A model generated the notes under the pieces. It had not been told where the DNA came from and did no database searches. It saw only the letters and a program-made list of their open reading frames with translations. A stretch of 64,000 bases of DNA. Origin: Lonicera japonica (Eukaryota > Streptophyta > Magnoliopsida > Dipsacales > Caprifoliaceae). A program made the translations under genes and the position numbers. The DNA lies in the NCBI GenBank assembly GCA_021464415.1, contig CM038467.1:13161411-13225410 (forward strand), given 5' to 3'. This document shows, piece by piece, positions 21,669 to 34,119 of this stretch (the stretch's first letter is position 1; each line of letters starts with the position of its first letter).

Positions 21669-23014
21669 ATATCTACGGTTGTGCAAATTGCTAGCTCAAC
21701 AAAGCAATATATGTATTTTATATAAATAAAGTTTGTGTTATATATATATATATCTATGGTTGTATGTAGATCTTCATTTATAATGGGATTATATAAGATA
21801 TTATATATAAAGTATATATAATAATAATATTTGTTTTCTTTATGTATATATATTAATTGAAGTAAAAGTTAGATGAATGTGCCATTATCATGATGTTTTC
21901 TTTCTTTTACATTATTTATATATATATTAGTTTAAGTTGGTGATAAGATATATATTGTATATATATATAAAGAAAGTGCCATTATAATGCTTTTCTCTTT
22001 TATATTATTTATGTATTAATGTTAATTTAAGTAAAAGTAAGATCTATATATATATATAAAGAATATGCCACCATGATGTTTTCTTTTTATATATATAAAT
22101 GTTAATTTAAGTAAGAAGAATATGCATGATGTTTTCTTTCTTTTGTATTATTTAAGTGTATATTAATTTAAGTAAAAGTGATATATGTATTTTATATACA
22201 TAAAGATTGTGCCAACATAATAATTTTTTTTTATTAATATTAAATAAAGAATGTTTTATATAAATGTTGGTTTCATTTATTACATGATGGTAAAAGTTTT
22301 ATGGTAAATATATATATATAGATAAATTTTAGAAACATCAGTGAAAATGAAAATATTTATTTATTTATTTTTCGCCAGAATTGTCACTATTTATAACAGT
22401 GACCAGTTTATCCAGAATTGTCACTGTTTTTTGACAGTGACAAAATCCAGAATTGTCACTATTTTTGACAGTGACGAACTTCAGGTTGTCACTGTTTTCA
22501 GCAGTGACAACACAATTTTTTGGGGTTATAATAAATTCGATTAATTACATGTGACATATATTATTTATATTGCATGTCTAAACATTCTATTAAGGAATAT
22601 TTACACAAGATGTTACCAAAGTGACCTCTCTTTTGTAGATAAAGAATGATTAGATATTTGTGTTTGATTAATTCATGCGAATATTAACTAATCCAAAGAG
22701 GGGTTTGTATTTGGCCGAATTTCATACACACTTGTGATGGTAAATATGTGACAATTATCAAGGTAACCTAATGTGAATAATAAATCAATCCAAAGATAGA
22801 TTTGTTATTTGACATAATTTATTGTCAATATTTGATCGTTACAACAAGAGTACCACTTACAATTAATATCATTGTCCAAAGACTTGGTATTAATGTTGTG
22901 CTAGGTATCTTGAGATGTTGCGATAAAATTAATTAATTTAAAGACTATTTTTTGGGTTATATGATGTGAGCATTATTGTTAATGTACTTTATTTTTGTTC
23001 TCTGTTCAGCTTTA
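21287..23014 (+). other. Copia-1 untranslated leader
   Basis: About 1.7 kb, very AT-rich, with a TA microsatellite at 21625-21667 and no coding potential. It holds four hairpins at 22383-22510. A block at about 22690-22925 is also found in the Copia-2 leader (about 33755-34000). A pyrimidine-rich CAG (TTGTTCTCTGTTCAG, ending 23009) just before the gag ATG resembles a splice acceptor, so the leader could be spliced. Confidence 0.7.
22383..22510 (+). repeat. Array of four GTCACT/AGTGAC hairpins
   Basis: Stem-loops at 22383-22403, 22418-22443, 22455-22475 and 22486-22510. The second has a 10-bp perfect stem (TTGTCACTGT / ACAGTGACAA). The fourth has 9 bp (TTGTCACTG / CAGTGACAA). Loops are 3 to 9 bases and vary while the stems are kept. 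Confidence 0.85.
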
Positions 23015-26000
23015 ATGTCTACTACTTCTGTATCTGCCAATATGAACAATGTTCCAATTTTAAATGGAACAAACTTTAAGGACTGGAAAGAGAATATATT
23101 AATTATTCTTGGTTGCATGGACATAGACTTGGCATTAAGAATGCCAAAACCGAATGATCTCACTGATCGAAGTACTCCTGAGGAAATTGCGTACTTTGAG
23201 AAGTGGGATCGTTCAAACAGGCTAAGTCTTATGATCATGAAACGTGGGATTCCAGAAGCTTTTCGAGGTGCTACTTCGGATGACAAAACTCTTGCAAGTA
23301 AATTTCTTGAGGAAATACAAAAACGTTTTATTAAAAACGATAAAGCTGAAACAAGCACGCTTTTAGCGAACTTGATTTCAATGAAGTATAAAGGCAAGGG
23401 TAATGTCAGGGAGTACATTATGGAGATGTCTCATCTTGCTTCAAAACTTAAGGCATTAAAGCTCGACTTATCGGATGATTTGCTCGTGCATTTAATATTG
23501 ATCTCTCTCCCTGCACAATTCAGCCAGTTTAAGATTTCTTATAACTGTCAGAAGGAGAAATGGACTCTTAATGAGCTCATTTCATTTTGTGTGCAAGAGG
23601 AAGAGAGATTAAAGCAAGAAAAGACTGAAAGTGCTCATTATGTTAGCACATCTAAAGGCAAGGGCAAACGTAAGGATAAGGGAAATGAAGTTGCTATTCC
23701 TAAGGGTCCGGATGAAAAGAAACAGAAAACCGAGGCCGGTTGTTTCTTCTGTGGTAAACCCGGACACAAAAAGGCGAATTGTACCAAATATGCCGCTTGG
23801 CGGAATAAGAAAGGTACAAATTCAATTTTGGTATGTTCCGAGATCAATTTAACTTCAGTACCAAGTAACACTTGGTGGGTAGATTCTGGTGCTACTACTC
23901 ACATATGTGTTTCTATGCAGGGTTGCCTGCACTCCCGCAAGCCAATTGATGTTAAAAGACACATCTATGTGGGCGATGGAAAGTGTGTGGAGGTGGAAGC
24001 AATTGGGCATTTTAGATTATTGTTAAGTACTGGTTTTTATTTGGATTTAAAAGACACTTTTGTTGTACCGTCGTTTAGACGAAATTTGATTTCTATTTCC
24101 GTATTGGACAAATTTGGTTTTCATTGTTCATTTGGAAATAAGAACTTCACTTTGTCTTTAAATTCAAATGTTGTTGGTACCGGTATTCTTAATACTTTTG
24201 ATAATCTATATTTGCTTGAAACAGTTGCATCTTATAATGAAACATTAAATGTTGAATGCCGTGGTACTAAGCGAAAATTGAATAATGAAAATTCAGGCTC
24301 ATTATGGCACAAACGCCTAGGTCACATCTCTAAAAATAGAGTTGAGCGACTTGTGTCTGATGGAATTTTAGGATCCCTTGACTTTTCAGACTTTGGTGTC
24401 TGTGTTCAGTGTGTCAAGGGAAAGCAGACTAAAACAAAGAAATTAAGAGCAAATCGAACTACGGATGTCTTAGAACTTATACATACGGATATTTGTGGGC
24501 CATTCCCTACGGCTTCTTGGAATGGTCAACGGTACTTTATAACGTTCATAGACGATTACTCTCGATATGGCTACCTATTTCTTATTCATGAAAAGTCACA
24601 GTCTTTGGACGTGTTCAAATCTTTTAAGGCCGAAGTTGAGTTACAACTCAACAAACGGATAAAGTGCGTTAGATCTGACCGTGGTGGTGAATACTACGGC
24701 AGGTATGACGGATCAGGTGAACAACGTCCAGGACCATTTGCTAAATACCTAGAGGAATGTGGAATCGTCCCACAGTATACCATGCCGGGTTCGCCTAGCA
24801 TGAATGGTGTATCTGAGAGACGAAACAGGACTCTTAAGGATATGGTTAGAAGTATGATCAGTCATTCTTCTTTACCCGAGTCCCTCTGGGGTGAAGCTCT
24901 AAAGACAGCAACTTACATTCTCAATAGAGTGCCAACTAAGGCGGCTGCTAAAACACCTTATGAGCTTTGGACTGGGCGAAAGCCCAGTCTAAAGCATTTT
25001 CATGTTTGGGGATGTCCTGCTGAGGCGAGGCCTTATCGGCCTCATGAGGAAAAATTGGACTCCAAGACAGTTAGCAGTTACTTTATTGGCTATTCAGAAC
25101 GATCGCGGGGCTATAAATTTTATGATCCCACTACTAAATCTATTTTTGAAACGGGAAATGCTGTGTTCTTTGAGGAAGTTGATTTTGGGGGGAGAAATCG
25201 AGTAAGGGACATTGTGTTTGAGGAGGAAATGGGAGCAATCCCAATTCCTACTATTACTTTTGACGATGTACAGGTTTCTACACCTGTCGTTAATCAAAGA
25301 GTAACTTTGGAACCTCAAATAAACAATGAGGAACAAACTCAACAACCTCAAGAACATGTGCCATTAAGGCGATCCATTAGAGAAAGAAGAAATGCAATTT
25401 CAGATGATTATTTTGTATATCTTCAGGAACATGAGGTAAAAATTAGAATGTCGGAAGATGATCCTATCAACTTTCGACAAGTCATGAATGGTTCCAACTC
25501 TCAAAAATGGATTGAAGCCATGAATGAGGAGTATAAGTCAATGCAAGACAATAAAGTTTGGGAACTTGTCCCATTACCGGTTGGTGCGAAACCCGTTGGT
25601 TGTAAATGGATATTTAAGACCAAACGGGATTCGAATGGTAATGTGGAAAGGTATAAGGCACGTCTTGTGGCTAAGGGCTTTACTCAAAAGGAAGGAATTG
25701 ACTTTAAAGAGACATTCTCTCCAGTTTCTTCGAAGGATTCTTTTAGGACAATCATGGCACTTGTGGCACATTTTGACCTTGAGTTGCATCAAATGGATGT
25801 CAAAACTGCGTTTCTTAATGGTGACATTGAAGAAACGATTTATATGGTGCAACCAGAAAATTTTGTGTTGGGAGACCCACAGAATATGGTTTGCAAATTG
25901 ACAAAATCAATTTATGGACTCAAACAGGCTTCTCGTCAGTGGTACTTTAAGTTTCATCAAGTTATCATTTCGTACGGTTTTGAAATGAATTTGGTTGATG

Positions 26001-27043
26001 ATTGTGTGTATCACAAATTTAGTGGGAGTAAACATATATTCCTGGTTTTGTATGTCGATGACATTTTGCTAGCAACAAATGACATAAACATCTTGCATGA
26101 CACCAAGAGATTTTTATCAAAGAATTTTGAAATGAAAGATCTTGGTGAAGCATCCTTTGTATTAGGAATCGAGATACACCGAGACCGATCTCGGGGTACT
26201 TTGGGATTATCACAAAGGAGTTATATTGAGAAAATTCTCAATAGATTTGGCATGCAATGTTGTAAACCAGGTGAGACCCCGGTCGCTAAAGGAGACAAGT
26301 TCAGTCTCAATCAATGCCCGAAGAACAGTTTAGAAATTAAAGAGATGCAAAAGATTCCTTATGCCTCGGCTGTAGGGAGTCTAATGTACGCTCAAGTATG
26401 TACGCGTCCGGATATTGCGTTCATAGTTGGCATGTTGGGCAGATACTTAAGTAACCCCGGAATGGATCATTGGAAAGCTGCCAAACGGGTTATGAGGTAT
26501 TTACAGAGAACAAAAGAATATATGCTCACATATAGGAGATCGGATAAGTTAGAGATCATTGGATATTCCGACTCCGATTTTGCTGGATGCCAAGACAGCA
26601 GGAGATCCACTTCAGGCTATGTTTATCTGTTAGCTGGTGGAGCGATTTCGTGGAGGTCTGCCAAGCAGACGCTCGTTGCTTCGTCCACCATGGGTGCAGA
26701 ATTTGTAGCATGTTATGAGGCATCCAATCATGGAATATGGCTGCGAAATTTTGTCACTGGGCTGCAAATTTTAGAGGGTGTTGAAAGACCACTCAAATTA
26801 TACTGTGACAATAAATCAGCTGTTCTATATTCAAACAACAATAGAAGCTCGACTAAGTCAAAGCATATTGACATCAAGTTTCTAGTTGTAAAGGAAAGAG
26901 TACAGAGTGGTCAGATTATGATAGAGCATATTGGGACAAACTCCATGGTTGCGGATCCGCTTACAAAGGGATTAACACCTACGGTCTTTCATGAGCATAC
27001 TGCTCATATGGGTGTTGTCTCATTTGAGGACACTTTGGTTTAG
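23015..27043 (+). CDS. Copia-1 Gag-Pol polyprotein, 1342 aa
   Basis: The frame is open back to 22976 (a TTG). I prefer the ATG at 23015, whose product starts [12 protein letters not shown] as in relatives; an in-frame ATG at 22982 is the alternative. Positions below count from 23015. Gag domain about 15-200; CCHC knuckle [14 protein letters not shown] near 243; protease [10 protein letters not shown] with Asp near 290; pre-integrase HKRLGH near 430; integrase core with Asp (HTDICGPF), Asp (VRSDRGGEY) and Glu ([11 protein letters not shown]), about 490-605; RT from about 845 with YVDD near 1013; RNase H from about 1180 with [10 protein letters not shown] and a final [11 protein letters not shown] region. 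Every catalytic motif is present, and the order PR-INT-RT-RH is that of copia. One protein would be cut by its own protease inside virus-like particles. Confidence 0.95.
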   Translation: MSTTSVSANMNNVPILNGTNFKDWKENILIILGCMDIDLALRMPKPNDLTDRSTPEEIAYFEKWDRSNRLSLMIMKRGIPEAFRGATSDDKTLASKFLEEIQKRFIKNDKAETSTLLANLISMKYKGKGNVREYIMEMSHLASKLKALKLDLSDDLLVHLILISLPAQFSQFKISYNCQKEKWTLNELISFCVQEEERLKQEKTESAHYVSTSKGKGKRKDKGNEVAIPKGPDEKKQKTEAGCFFCGKPGHKKANCTKYAAWRNKKGTNSILVCSEINLTSVPSNTWWVDSGATTHICVSMQGCLHSRKPIDVKRHIYVGDGKCVEVEAIGHFRLLLSTGFYLDLKDTFVVPSFRRNLISISVLDKFGFHCSFGNKNFTLSLNSNVVGTGILNTFDNLYLLETVASYNETLNVECRGTKRKLNNENSGSLWHKRLGHISKNRVERLVSDGILGSLDFSDFGVCVQCVKGKQTKTKKLRANRTTDVLELIHTDICGPFPTASWNGQRYFITFIDDYSRYGYLFLIHEKSQSLDVFKSFKAEVELQLNKRIKCVRSDRGGEYYGRYDGSGEQRPGPFAKYLEECGIVPQYTMPGSPSMNGVSERRNRTLKDMVRSMISHSSLPESLWGEALKTATYILNRVPTKAAAKTPYELWTGRKPSLKHFHVWGCPAEARPYRPHEEKLDSKTVSSYFIGYSERSRGYKFYDPTTKSIFETGNAVFFEEVDFGGRNRVRDIVFEEEMGAIPIPTITFDDVQVSTPVVNQRVTLEPQINNEEQTQQPQEHVPLRRSIRERRNAISDDYFVYLQEHEVKIRMSEDDPINFRQVMNGSNSQKWIEAMNEEYKSMQDNKVWELVPLPVGAKPVGCKWIFKTKRDSNGNVERYKARLVAKGFTQKEGIDFKETFSPVSSKDSFRTIMALVAHFDLELHQMDVKTAFLNGDIEETIYMVQPENFVLGDPQNMVCKLTKSIYGLKQASRQWYFKFHQVIISYGFEMNLVDDCVYHKFSGSKHIFLVLYVDDILLATNDINILHDTKRFLSKNFEMKDLGEASFVLGIEIHRDRSRGTLGLSQRSYIEKILNRFGMQCCKPGETPVAKGDKFSLNQCPKNSLEIKEMQKIPYASAVGSLMYAQVCTRPDIAFIVGMLGRYLSNPGMDHWKAAKRVMRYLQRTKEYMLTYRRSDKLEIIGYSDSDFAGCQDSRRSTSGYVYLLAGGAISWRSAKQTLVASSTMGAEFVACYEASNHGIWLRNFVTGLQILEGVERPLKLYCDNKSAVLYSNNNRSSTKSKHIDIKFLVVKERVQSGQIMIEHIGTNSMVADPLTKGLTPTVFHEHTAHMGVVSFEDTLV

Positions 27044-27454
27044 TGGGAGTTTGTATTTAAGTTTGTGTTGTTGCTCTATGTATGCTTTGGATTACATTTA
27101 TATGTATTTGGTTTAGTTTCTGCAGAAACAAAGTATTCGGTTTATTACACTCTGTTTAAGTATTTTGAGGTTTTGATCTCAATAAAGAGGACCAGTTGGA
27201 AATAGGCATGTTTGGATCACATTACATGTAATTTCCATGCTGCACACCATGATTGATCTATGTCATTTGATTGTGTTGGTATACGTGATCATTGATGGGT
27301 CGAGTTACGATTAATGTAACAAAGGCCGCTTTGGTTCTATATTGGTATAATTGATGGACGAGATTGTTTGATAACCTAAGGTTATGATGACAAGTTCTGA
27401 GCTCACTAAGGTTAAACACATTTGGCAGGATACATATGTGGCCCAGTGGGAGAT
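27042..27454 (+). promoter_or_regulatory. Copia-1 3' non-coding region and polypurine tract
   Basis: The tract CCCAGTGGGAGAT abuts the 3' LTR at 27455 and primes plus-strand DNA. A second similar run, AGTGGGAGTTTGT, overlaps the pol stop at 27042. Copia-2 keeps both (near 37113 and 37541-37553). The 400 bases between hold no gene. Confidence 0.75.
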
Positions 27455-27970
27455 TGTTGGATTAATTTTTATATTAATCTTACTTTGGTCCACACATGTA
27501 TATTATTAATGTGTGTCATCATTTACAAGCCTAAAATTAAGTGATCTAATTTAATGTTTTAAGTAGGCTTGAGGTTATTTGTCATGGAAATAATGTGTAG
27601 ATGCCATTATGTGAATTCTATTTCTATGAGGGGCGGAAATAGAATTATCGGAAAGTTCAAGGTGAACTTATGTAATTACGGCATTGGTCCCCAACCCATC
27701 CATCCTTATATAAGTTGTCTTCTATCAATGGAGACATAAAATAAGAGAGCTATTCTCTACATCCTCTTAAGGAGAATACTAAGGGATATAGAAGGGGAAA
27801 GGGTTGGAAGATCAATTGCCATACGGAAATTGACGCTAAAGTCCGCTGCATCGATCAATCAATTCCAATGGAGACAGGTACACACACTTCTCTTTTGTAA
27901 TCTCTTGGCACTAGATATGATGCACGATCCTAGAATTGATGTTGTCTAGGACACTCAATTATTCCTAACA
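27455..27970 (+). repeat. Copia-1 3' LTR
   Basis: 516 bp. I found no difference from the 5' LTR when reading line by line. It is followed by the target duplication CAAAC at 27971-27975. Confidence 0.95.
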
Positions 27971-27975
27971 CAAAC

Positions 27976-29429
27976 AGCACAATTAACAAAAATAATGAAT
28001 TTGTTTTTGTCTCAAAGTTTCACTTCTAAACATTTGTCACGGATTTAGACAAAGAAAAAACCCTTAAGAGATTAATTCCACTAGTAATTAGATTGTTGGA
28101 AAAAACCTTTAGAAACTCGAACATGTGCCTTTTAAGTGTACATTTACTTGTCAAATGTATTTTTATCTACATGCATATTTATTTATGTGTGACTATACAC
28201 ATATTTATTTATATGTGTCTATACATATACAGCTGCAATGTATCTAGCTAAATTAGTAAAGTGATTGGGCTTTGGCCACTTAATTACCTGTGCCATGAGA
28301 GCATAATGGCTGGGTTATAATTAGAGATATTTTCAGCATTAATATTTCAGACATATTATATTAATTATTATAGGTGTATATATGTACACATAAACGTGCA
28401 TATGTTTGTATTCATATGTCTTGGAGGTATTTATATGGTATATGCCGATTTGATGCCATCCTATATACACATATATATAGTGATATATAATTTTTGAATT
28501 TGTATTGTCCAATTTACATGCTTTAAATTCCATATGTATAATTTAAGGTTCATGTATAAAGGTTTGGGTTTATATAATTGCTGGAAATGAATTCATGGAT
28601 GGATTGTAGAGTTTGTGTAACTATTCAGGACTATGCAAATTTCATAAGGTTTTAAAGCTCAAATTCTAATTGTTACTTGGGTAAAAAATCTACCGAGCTT
28701 TTGGCAATTGCAAAATAATTTTGATAAATGCAAGAAACCCTAAAGTTTGTATGGTTAAGATTTGTTTGATATGCTTGATTTTCCATGAAATTTGTGCGTT
28801 TTCAACTAAATTCCCAACTTTTGGTGTGTTTGATTGCAAAATTTTTATAGAGAATTCTAATTCTCATTATTGGCCACTTAACCTCAAATTCCTTGAAAAG
28901 ATGGACAAAGAATTTCTGGTAGCTTGACATCTTATTTTCTAAAGGTTAAAAATTAAACCAATCAAACATTTTCAAATTATCTTTTTCATAGAATTCAATC
29001 CGGGGGAATTCAAATATAGGGAATTTATTTTCTTTCTAGCTAAATTCCATATTTGCCAAATTCAATTTTGTCATATCATAAAATATTCTCACTGATTACA
29101 TATTACTCTAGGTTTTGGTAGTTGTAATTTAAAATTAGAAAGATTCAATATTGTTGTCAAATTATGAAGTTTTTATTGATCCTTCTCAATAATGAATTTT
29201 TATCCAGGTTTAGATTTTTGGATGGTGCCACCAAAGTGGTCCAGCCATTAAATCAATAATTAACCTGGGTCAATTTGAGTAAAATCTGCCCAAATGTGAT
29301 TTTATTTGGTTCAATTCAAAAGGGACCGGTTTTGATCATTTGTTATAATCTTAAGGAAATTTTTGTTATTGCAAATTACAATCCCATCCCAAACGAAAGA
29401 TTGTAATAATCCCAAAAGAATTTTGCGGA
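27976..29429. repeat. Segmental duplication copy 1, right of Copia-1
   Basis: Collinear with 60136-61563 with few substitutions and small indels, such as an extra ATTTATTTATGTGTGACTAT-type stretch near 28170-28195. It is non-coding. The 68-codon frame at 28721 is shared by both copies but has no ATG start. Confidence 0.85.
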
Positions 29430-30059
29430 GTTGATAAACATCCATAAACGAACTTACAGCCTGAAAAGTTTAAACCATTCCAAACAAATTTCAAAACATT
29501 TATACATGCACGTATAAATGTTAATTATTTTAAATATTAAGTGAGGTTACCGGACCGCACAATGATACCAATAAGCTGTTGAAATTAAGTGAAATGTATC
29601 CAAACTACAACAGGGTGACTGAGGAATGAGAGAATTAAAGAGGACGTTTTTAGGAATTAAGAAAGATGCCCATTATATGACAAATGCTAAACATTTTAAA
29701 TTATTATGTGACAAATATATGCCAAAACATTAGATTATTTTAAGCTTTTTACGACGTGATGAAAACGTGGGCGTGGGCGTTGTTTCTGGGCTTTTGGTAG
29801 TGAATTTTGTTTGTTATCCCTTGTTAATTATGTGCACGTAATGCTACCTAGGATACATTTTTTTAATAATCCATTGTTTACATTAGGCTTTTTTTGTATG
29901 GCACGTGTAAAGTTTGGTTTTGGACGATTCTTTATTATTTCTATAACTGATATTAATTCTACTTTGATTATCGGAATATTAAAAATAGAGCATGAAAAAA
30001 AAATTAATAAATAATATTTTTGTAAATTAAAGGTATATATTTAATCAAACTCTAAAAGA

Positions 30060-30510
30060 AGTGTAAAGTTAACTTTGTAATAGATTTTTAAATTGTATTT
30101 TTTATAATATCATGCAAAATTAAGTTTGCACTACATTTTTTTAGTATATTATTATAAATAAGTGTTTAATTCACACTTTTTTAGAATAATTTAAACAAAT
30201 TGAAAATTTAAAACCTATTTGCTAATAAAATGTGCATAATAATTATTTCAGAGCACGTCATGCAAAGTTAAATTTACACTCCTTATTTTCTAAAACAATA
30301 TTATGTATTTGTATTTATTTGACGCTGTTTTAAAGTTTTATGAAAGAAACATAATAATATACTTGTTAAAAAATATAAATATATCATGCAAAATAAATTT
30401 GCTATAATTTTTTTTGATTGTAAAGTTAACTTTGTGCATATCACAATTTTGTACAAAGTTAAGTTTGTACTCAACATAATTTTGTGTAAAGTTAAGTTTG
30501 CAATCGGTCA
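30060..30510. repeat. Seven dispersed copies of an AAAGTTAAGTTTG motif
   Basis: Copies near 30065, 30111, 30260, 30390, 30420, 30452 and 30480. They follow the imperfect palindrome TGCAAAGTTAAGTTTGCA. The first two recur in the duplicated segment near 63730 and 63785. Confidence 0.55.
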
Positions 30511-31317
30511 AAGCCTTATATTAAAATACAATTGATAAATAAGCCCTTATTTCAAAATGATAACGATATCTAAACCCTTATTTCTAAAAAATATTATTTG
30601 TTAATTTTTTTGTAAAAAATATTGTTACTTAAGACCTTTTACTTTATTTCCAGTTTGACTATTCCCTTAGTAATTTTCCACAAACTCCCTTAGTAATTTT
30701 CCATACATGTACTACTTGTATATATATTATTTGAAAAGAAAAAAAATTAACAAAAATAAAAGATAGTGGTTAACTATGAGTATTAATTATTTATAGTTGA
30801 GGGCTCGATTTCCATTACTAGCAAGATTAATAGAGATATTTCAAAATTTTGACGCATCTTTAATAACAGTTAAAACGTGACTTTCCTCCTTTATAATATA
30901 GTATAAATACCCCATTTGTTGGAGCTCCCGTTAATTATTCATTGCGGAATTCGATCCCTATTGGGTTATGATTGTTTGGGGAAGGAAATCAAATACTTTG
31001 TTGCAAAATATAGTAGAAGTCTTTCCTTTTTTAGTTTTTACACATTTATGGAAATTCTTTGATTTTAACAGAATCAATATTCCAAAATATAACTTATCAA
31101 AAGAACCATATGAAATAAATGATGAACCAAAACATATTAAATCCAGGATGAGTACATAAGATCCAACTTATAGCTGTAATCTCTCTTTTTTTCAAAATAA
31201 AAAATTATGCATGTTAACTTGACAATTACTGCGATAAATGCATTTCTATTTTAAAGGAAAGCTTGTTTTGAACTTTTAGGTGTAGAATTTCACTTACTTA
31301 AGTAACGGAGTTTACTT

Positions 31318-31455
31318 ATATCTATTGAGTTAGTCGGGTGGTAAAGACTCGCCCTTATAAAGGTAAGATCTCAAATTGAAATTGCGGCACTCGCATCTCT
31401 TCCTCCTTCTCTCCATAGTTCAAACCTCGGATCTATCTATATATTGGTTGTATCA
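31318..31455 (+). mobile_element. Possible tRNA-derived SINE remnant
   Basis: GAGTTAGTCGGGTGGTAAAG resembles a polymerase III A box, and AGTTCAAACCTCGG near 31427 resembles a B box. The spacing is longer than in a tRNA. No poly-A or T tail and no target duplication could be fixed, so this is tentative. Confidence 0.3.
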
Positions 31456-32021
31456 AAACAAAAGTAACATAATTCACTTTTTTATTTTTAAAACAATATT
31501 TCATTGATTCTTTCTATATATACTACCACTTCCCGATGTCTAACAATGATATTTGACAGCAATCTTGAATTCTTGATTTATATTTTTCAAGCTTGGCCTT
31601 TAAATTATTTATAATGGAGAAATTAGTCTATAATAGATAAGTTATAGTTACCCTACTTATTTTAGGGTGTGAATAATGATAGGTTAACATACATATTACA
31701 GAAATACGTCCATCTTAAAAATGTGTGCAGGGCTTTCATGCATTAAAGAAATGCAAACCCTCCCTTTTTTGCAAAACTTCTTGTTTACATTTGAATCCAA
31801 CGTGGCCTCTCCTTGAATTAAGTTGAAATCCATTCGGGTAATGTGAATTAACCAAACGCTTTTCTCTATTGCGCGTATGGCACGTTATGCCATTTTTTTA
31901 TTGCTACCATACGTATTTTAGTAATATGTACAGTAAGGAATTTATTAAACTTAAATCCACCGTATATTTATTTTACGAAAAACTATTTTATTCTACTAAT
32001 TATTACTATTGTGCATGTGCG

Positions 32022-32496
32022 TGTTAGAAAATTTATATTTTCTAATTTATGTGGGCAACATATTATAATATTTCAATTATATTTGCTATTTAATTAATGG
32101 GCTAATTTTTAGTGGTCTATTTAATTTTTAGTGAAGCCCATAGACTACTCAAATAAATGTGGGCCAAATGTGTAGATACCTTGTATGGGCTTGTTAGAGT
32201 TTTATGGGAACCCTAACTAGACTATATATAAAGTAGATATTAGGGTTATGGTCCCCAATACACCAAATCAAAATACGGCTCCCTTCTCCCCATCTAGAAG
32301 AGAACCAAAATTCCCATCAAGACACTAAGGCGATTTGGTTGAAGAAGACCACGTACCCGCTCGATCCGTATTGTTATAGTGATCGATCCTCGCATTCCGC
32401 ATTCGTTTGTTATAGATCCAGGTACGCGGTTTAATTATTATTTTATTTTAGATCTTGATGATTTGACATGATGACTTAGGTGATTTAATTCTAACA
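32022..32496 (+). repeat. Copia-2 5' LTR
   Basis: 475 bp with a TATA-like TATATATAAAG near 32223. It differs from the 3' LTR at about five positions: two A/G changes in the CATCTAGAAG and GGTTGAAGAAG stretches, and three near the end (GACTTAGG against GATTTTAG). Confidence 0.9.
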
Positions 32497-33242
32497 ATTG
32501 GTATCAGAGCTACTTCAGGTTGAATTATTAAGAGTTATATGAGATTTATGATTATTATTATAATATATAATAATAAGGGTTTGACCATTCAGCGTAAAGA
32601 TTGATGCATACGGATAGAAAATAAAATAAAGGACTTTTTCTTTATAATTTAATTTGACCACGGTAGATGATTTCAATAGCAAAGTTTGACGTAATCATGC
32701 AGCAGGAAAGGACAAAAAGTCTAACCATGGCAGTGGGCTTTTTATTTTTTGTAAAGATTAAAAAAATATATATATATATTTTCGATTTGACGCAGGCAGT
32801 ACTCCACGCTTTTGATTATATATATATATGGTTGCTTTCGATTATATATAATTAATGGTTTGATTGATTTATATATATAGTGTTTTAATTTAAGAGATAT
32901 ATGTATTACGTAGAGCTTGTCACATGATGTATGTATATAAAGTTTGACCATGGCTTTATATAAAGTCTTACTATGTTTTTTATTTATTTATATATGTGAA
33001 GATCTGCGTTAATTATATATTAATATTATATGTAAGAATGTTTGTTTTATATATGTTGTTACGGCTTACATATATATAAGGATTAAGATTATATATGTAT
33101 ATATTTTTTTAAGCATTGATTGATTTGTTGTGTACATATATATTGTATTAAAGAATTTTATTCTTGCATCTATTGTGATTAAGAGTTTGTATCAAACTTA
33201 TTATTTATATATTAATGTTTATTATTTATGCAAATAATAATC

Positions 33243-33890
33243 GGCCCAAAGGAAGGTTATTGTTTGGCCAAATAATAGACATTATTTTTTCTCGATATTT
33301 GTGTCGTTATTATTCATGCATTTAATAATCGGCCCAAAGGAAGGTTATTATTTGGCAGAATAATAAATACACGTGCGAGAATAAATGTGTGATAATTGTC
33401 ATGTTTTTATGTAAGCAATAAGTCAGTCCAAAGAAAGGCTTTTTGTTTGACAGAAATTATTATCAACATTTGATTCTTGTATTGAGAGTACTTATTACAG
33501 TCTTATTTGGGCACGAAAGCGCTAGACTGCCAGTAATCCAAAATTGCAGTACGCGTCAATGTGGGAAAGATAAGGTTTATGCTTTGCAAATCTCATTAAT
33601 ACATAAAATCTATTTTTTTTAGATTATAAGGATGCGAAGCACAAATTGTCTGATATTTTGAAATAGACGAATTGAATCGATAAGTTGCTAAAGTAACCTC
33701 TATCGCGTAAATTTATTTATTTTAAAATATTAAGATGTGTGTAATTGTTATTTATGCGAATAATAATTGGCCCAAAGGAAGGTTATTGTTTGGCCGAATA
33801 ACGTGTACACTTGTGGTAATAAATATAATATAACAATAAAGTTTTTCATGAGAATAATACGACGGCCCAAAGGAAGTCCTATTATTTGAC
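33243..33890 (+). repeat. Repeated GGCCCAAAGG hairpins in the Copia-2 leader
   Basis: Five related units at about 33243-33269, 33331-33356, 33426-33452, 33769-33795 and 33864-33890. They follow GGCCCAAAGGAAGG and then TTTGGCC, so GGC-CAAA pairs with TTTG-GCC. Several are preceded by TTATTTATGCGAATAATAAT-like sequence. Copia-1 has two weaker versions near 22692 and 22788. Confidence 0.7.
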
Positions 33891-34119
33891 AGGATTTGTT
33901 ATTTATATTTGATTACTGCGTTGAGATGACCAATTACAAGTTGATGTTTCTGTCCAAAGACAAAATATTAACGTTGTGCTAGGTATCTTGTGATGGGGAC
34001 CCACTATTGATAATTTGGATAATTGTGTCATTCATATATATTGTTTGTTAATATGTTATGACATTTATATTAATTGTAAGTTTGTAATTTTTATAATTTG
34101 TTCTCTATTCAATTTTAAG

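Larger units (their letters stand above)
20757..27970 (+). mobile_element. Copia-1: complete Ty1/copia retrotransposon
   Basis: 7214 bp. Two 516-bp LTRs (20757-21272 and 27455-27970), beginning TGTTGG and ending CCTAACA, that I read as identical. Target duplication CAAAC at 20752-20756 and 27971-27975. Met-tRNA primer site, 1.7-kb untranslated leader with a hairpin array, one uninterrupted gag-pol ORF, and a polypurine tract before the 3' LTR. The unoccupied target exists at 60131-60135 in the duplicated segment. Identical LTRs and an open ORF indicate a very recent insertion. The element may still be able to move. Confidence 0.95.
29430..32016. other. Spacer with further duplicated blocks
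   Basis: 29520 to about 30215 matches 63170-63878, and 31743-31866 matches 63873-64000. The 1.5 kb between those blocks (30216-31742) is missing from the second copy. It contains the AAAGTTAAGTTTG array and a SINE-like segment. No protein-coding gene is seen; the frames at 29811 and 30968 look like chance. Confidence 0.6.

Noticed and set aside
22957..23418. 153-codon minus-strand reading frame over Copia-1 gag
   Set aside because: It is the reverse-strand shadow of an intact Gag-Pol frame and shows no domain.
28721..28927. 68-codon frame preserved in both duplicate copies (also 60855-61061), with one residue different
   Set aside because: It begins with TTG, not ATG, and the surrounding non-coding DNA is conserved equally well, so the duplication explains it.
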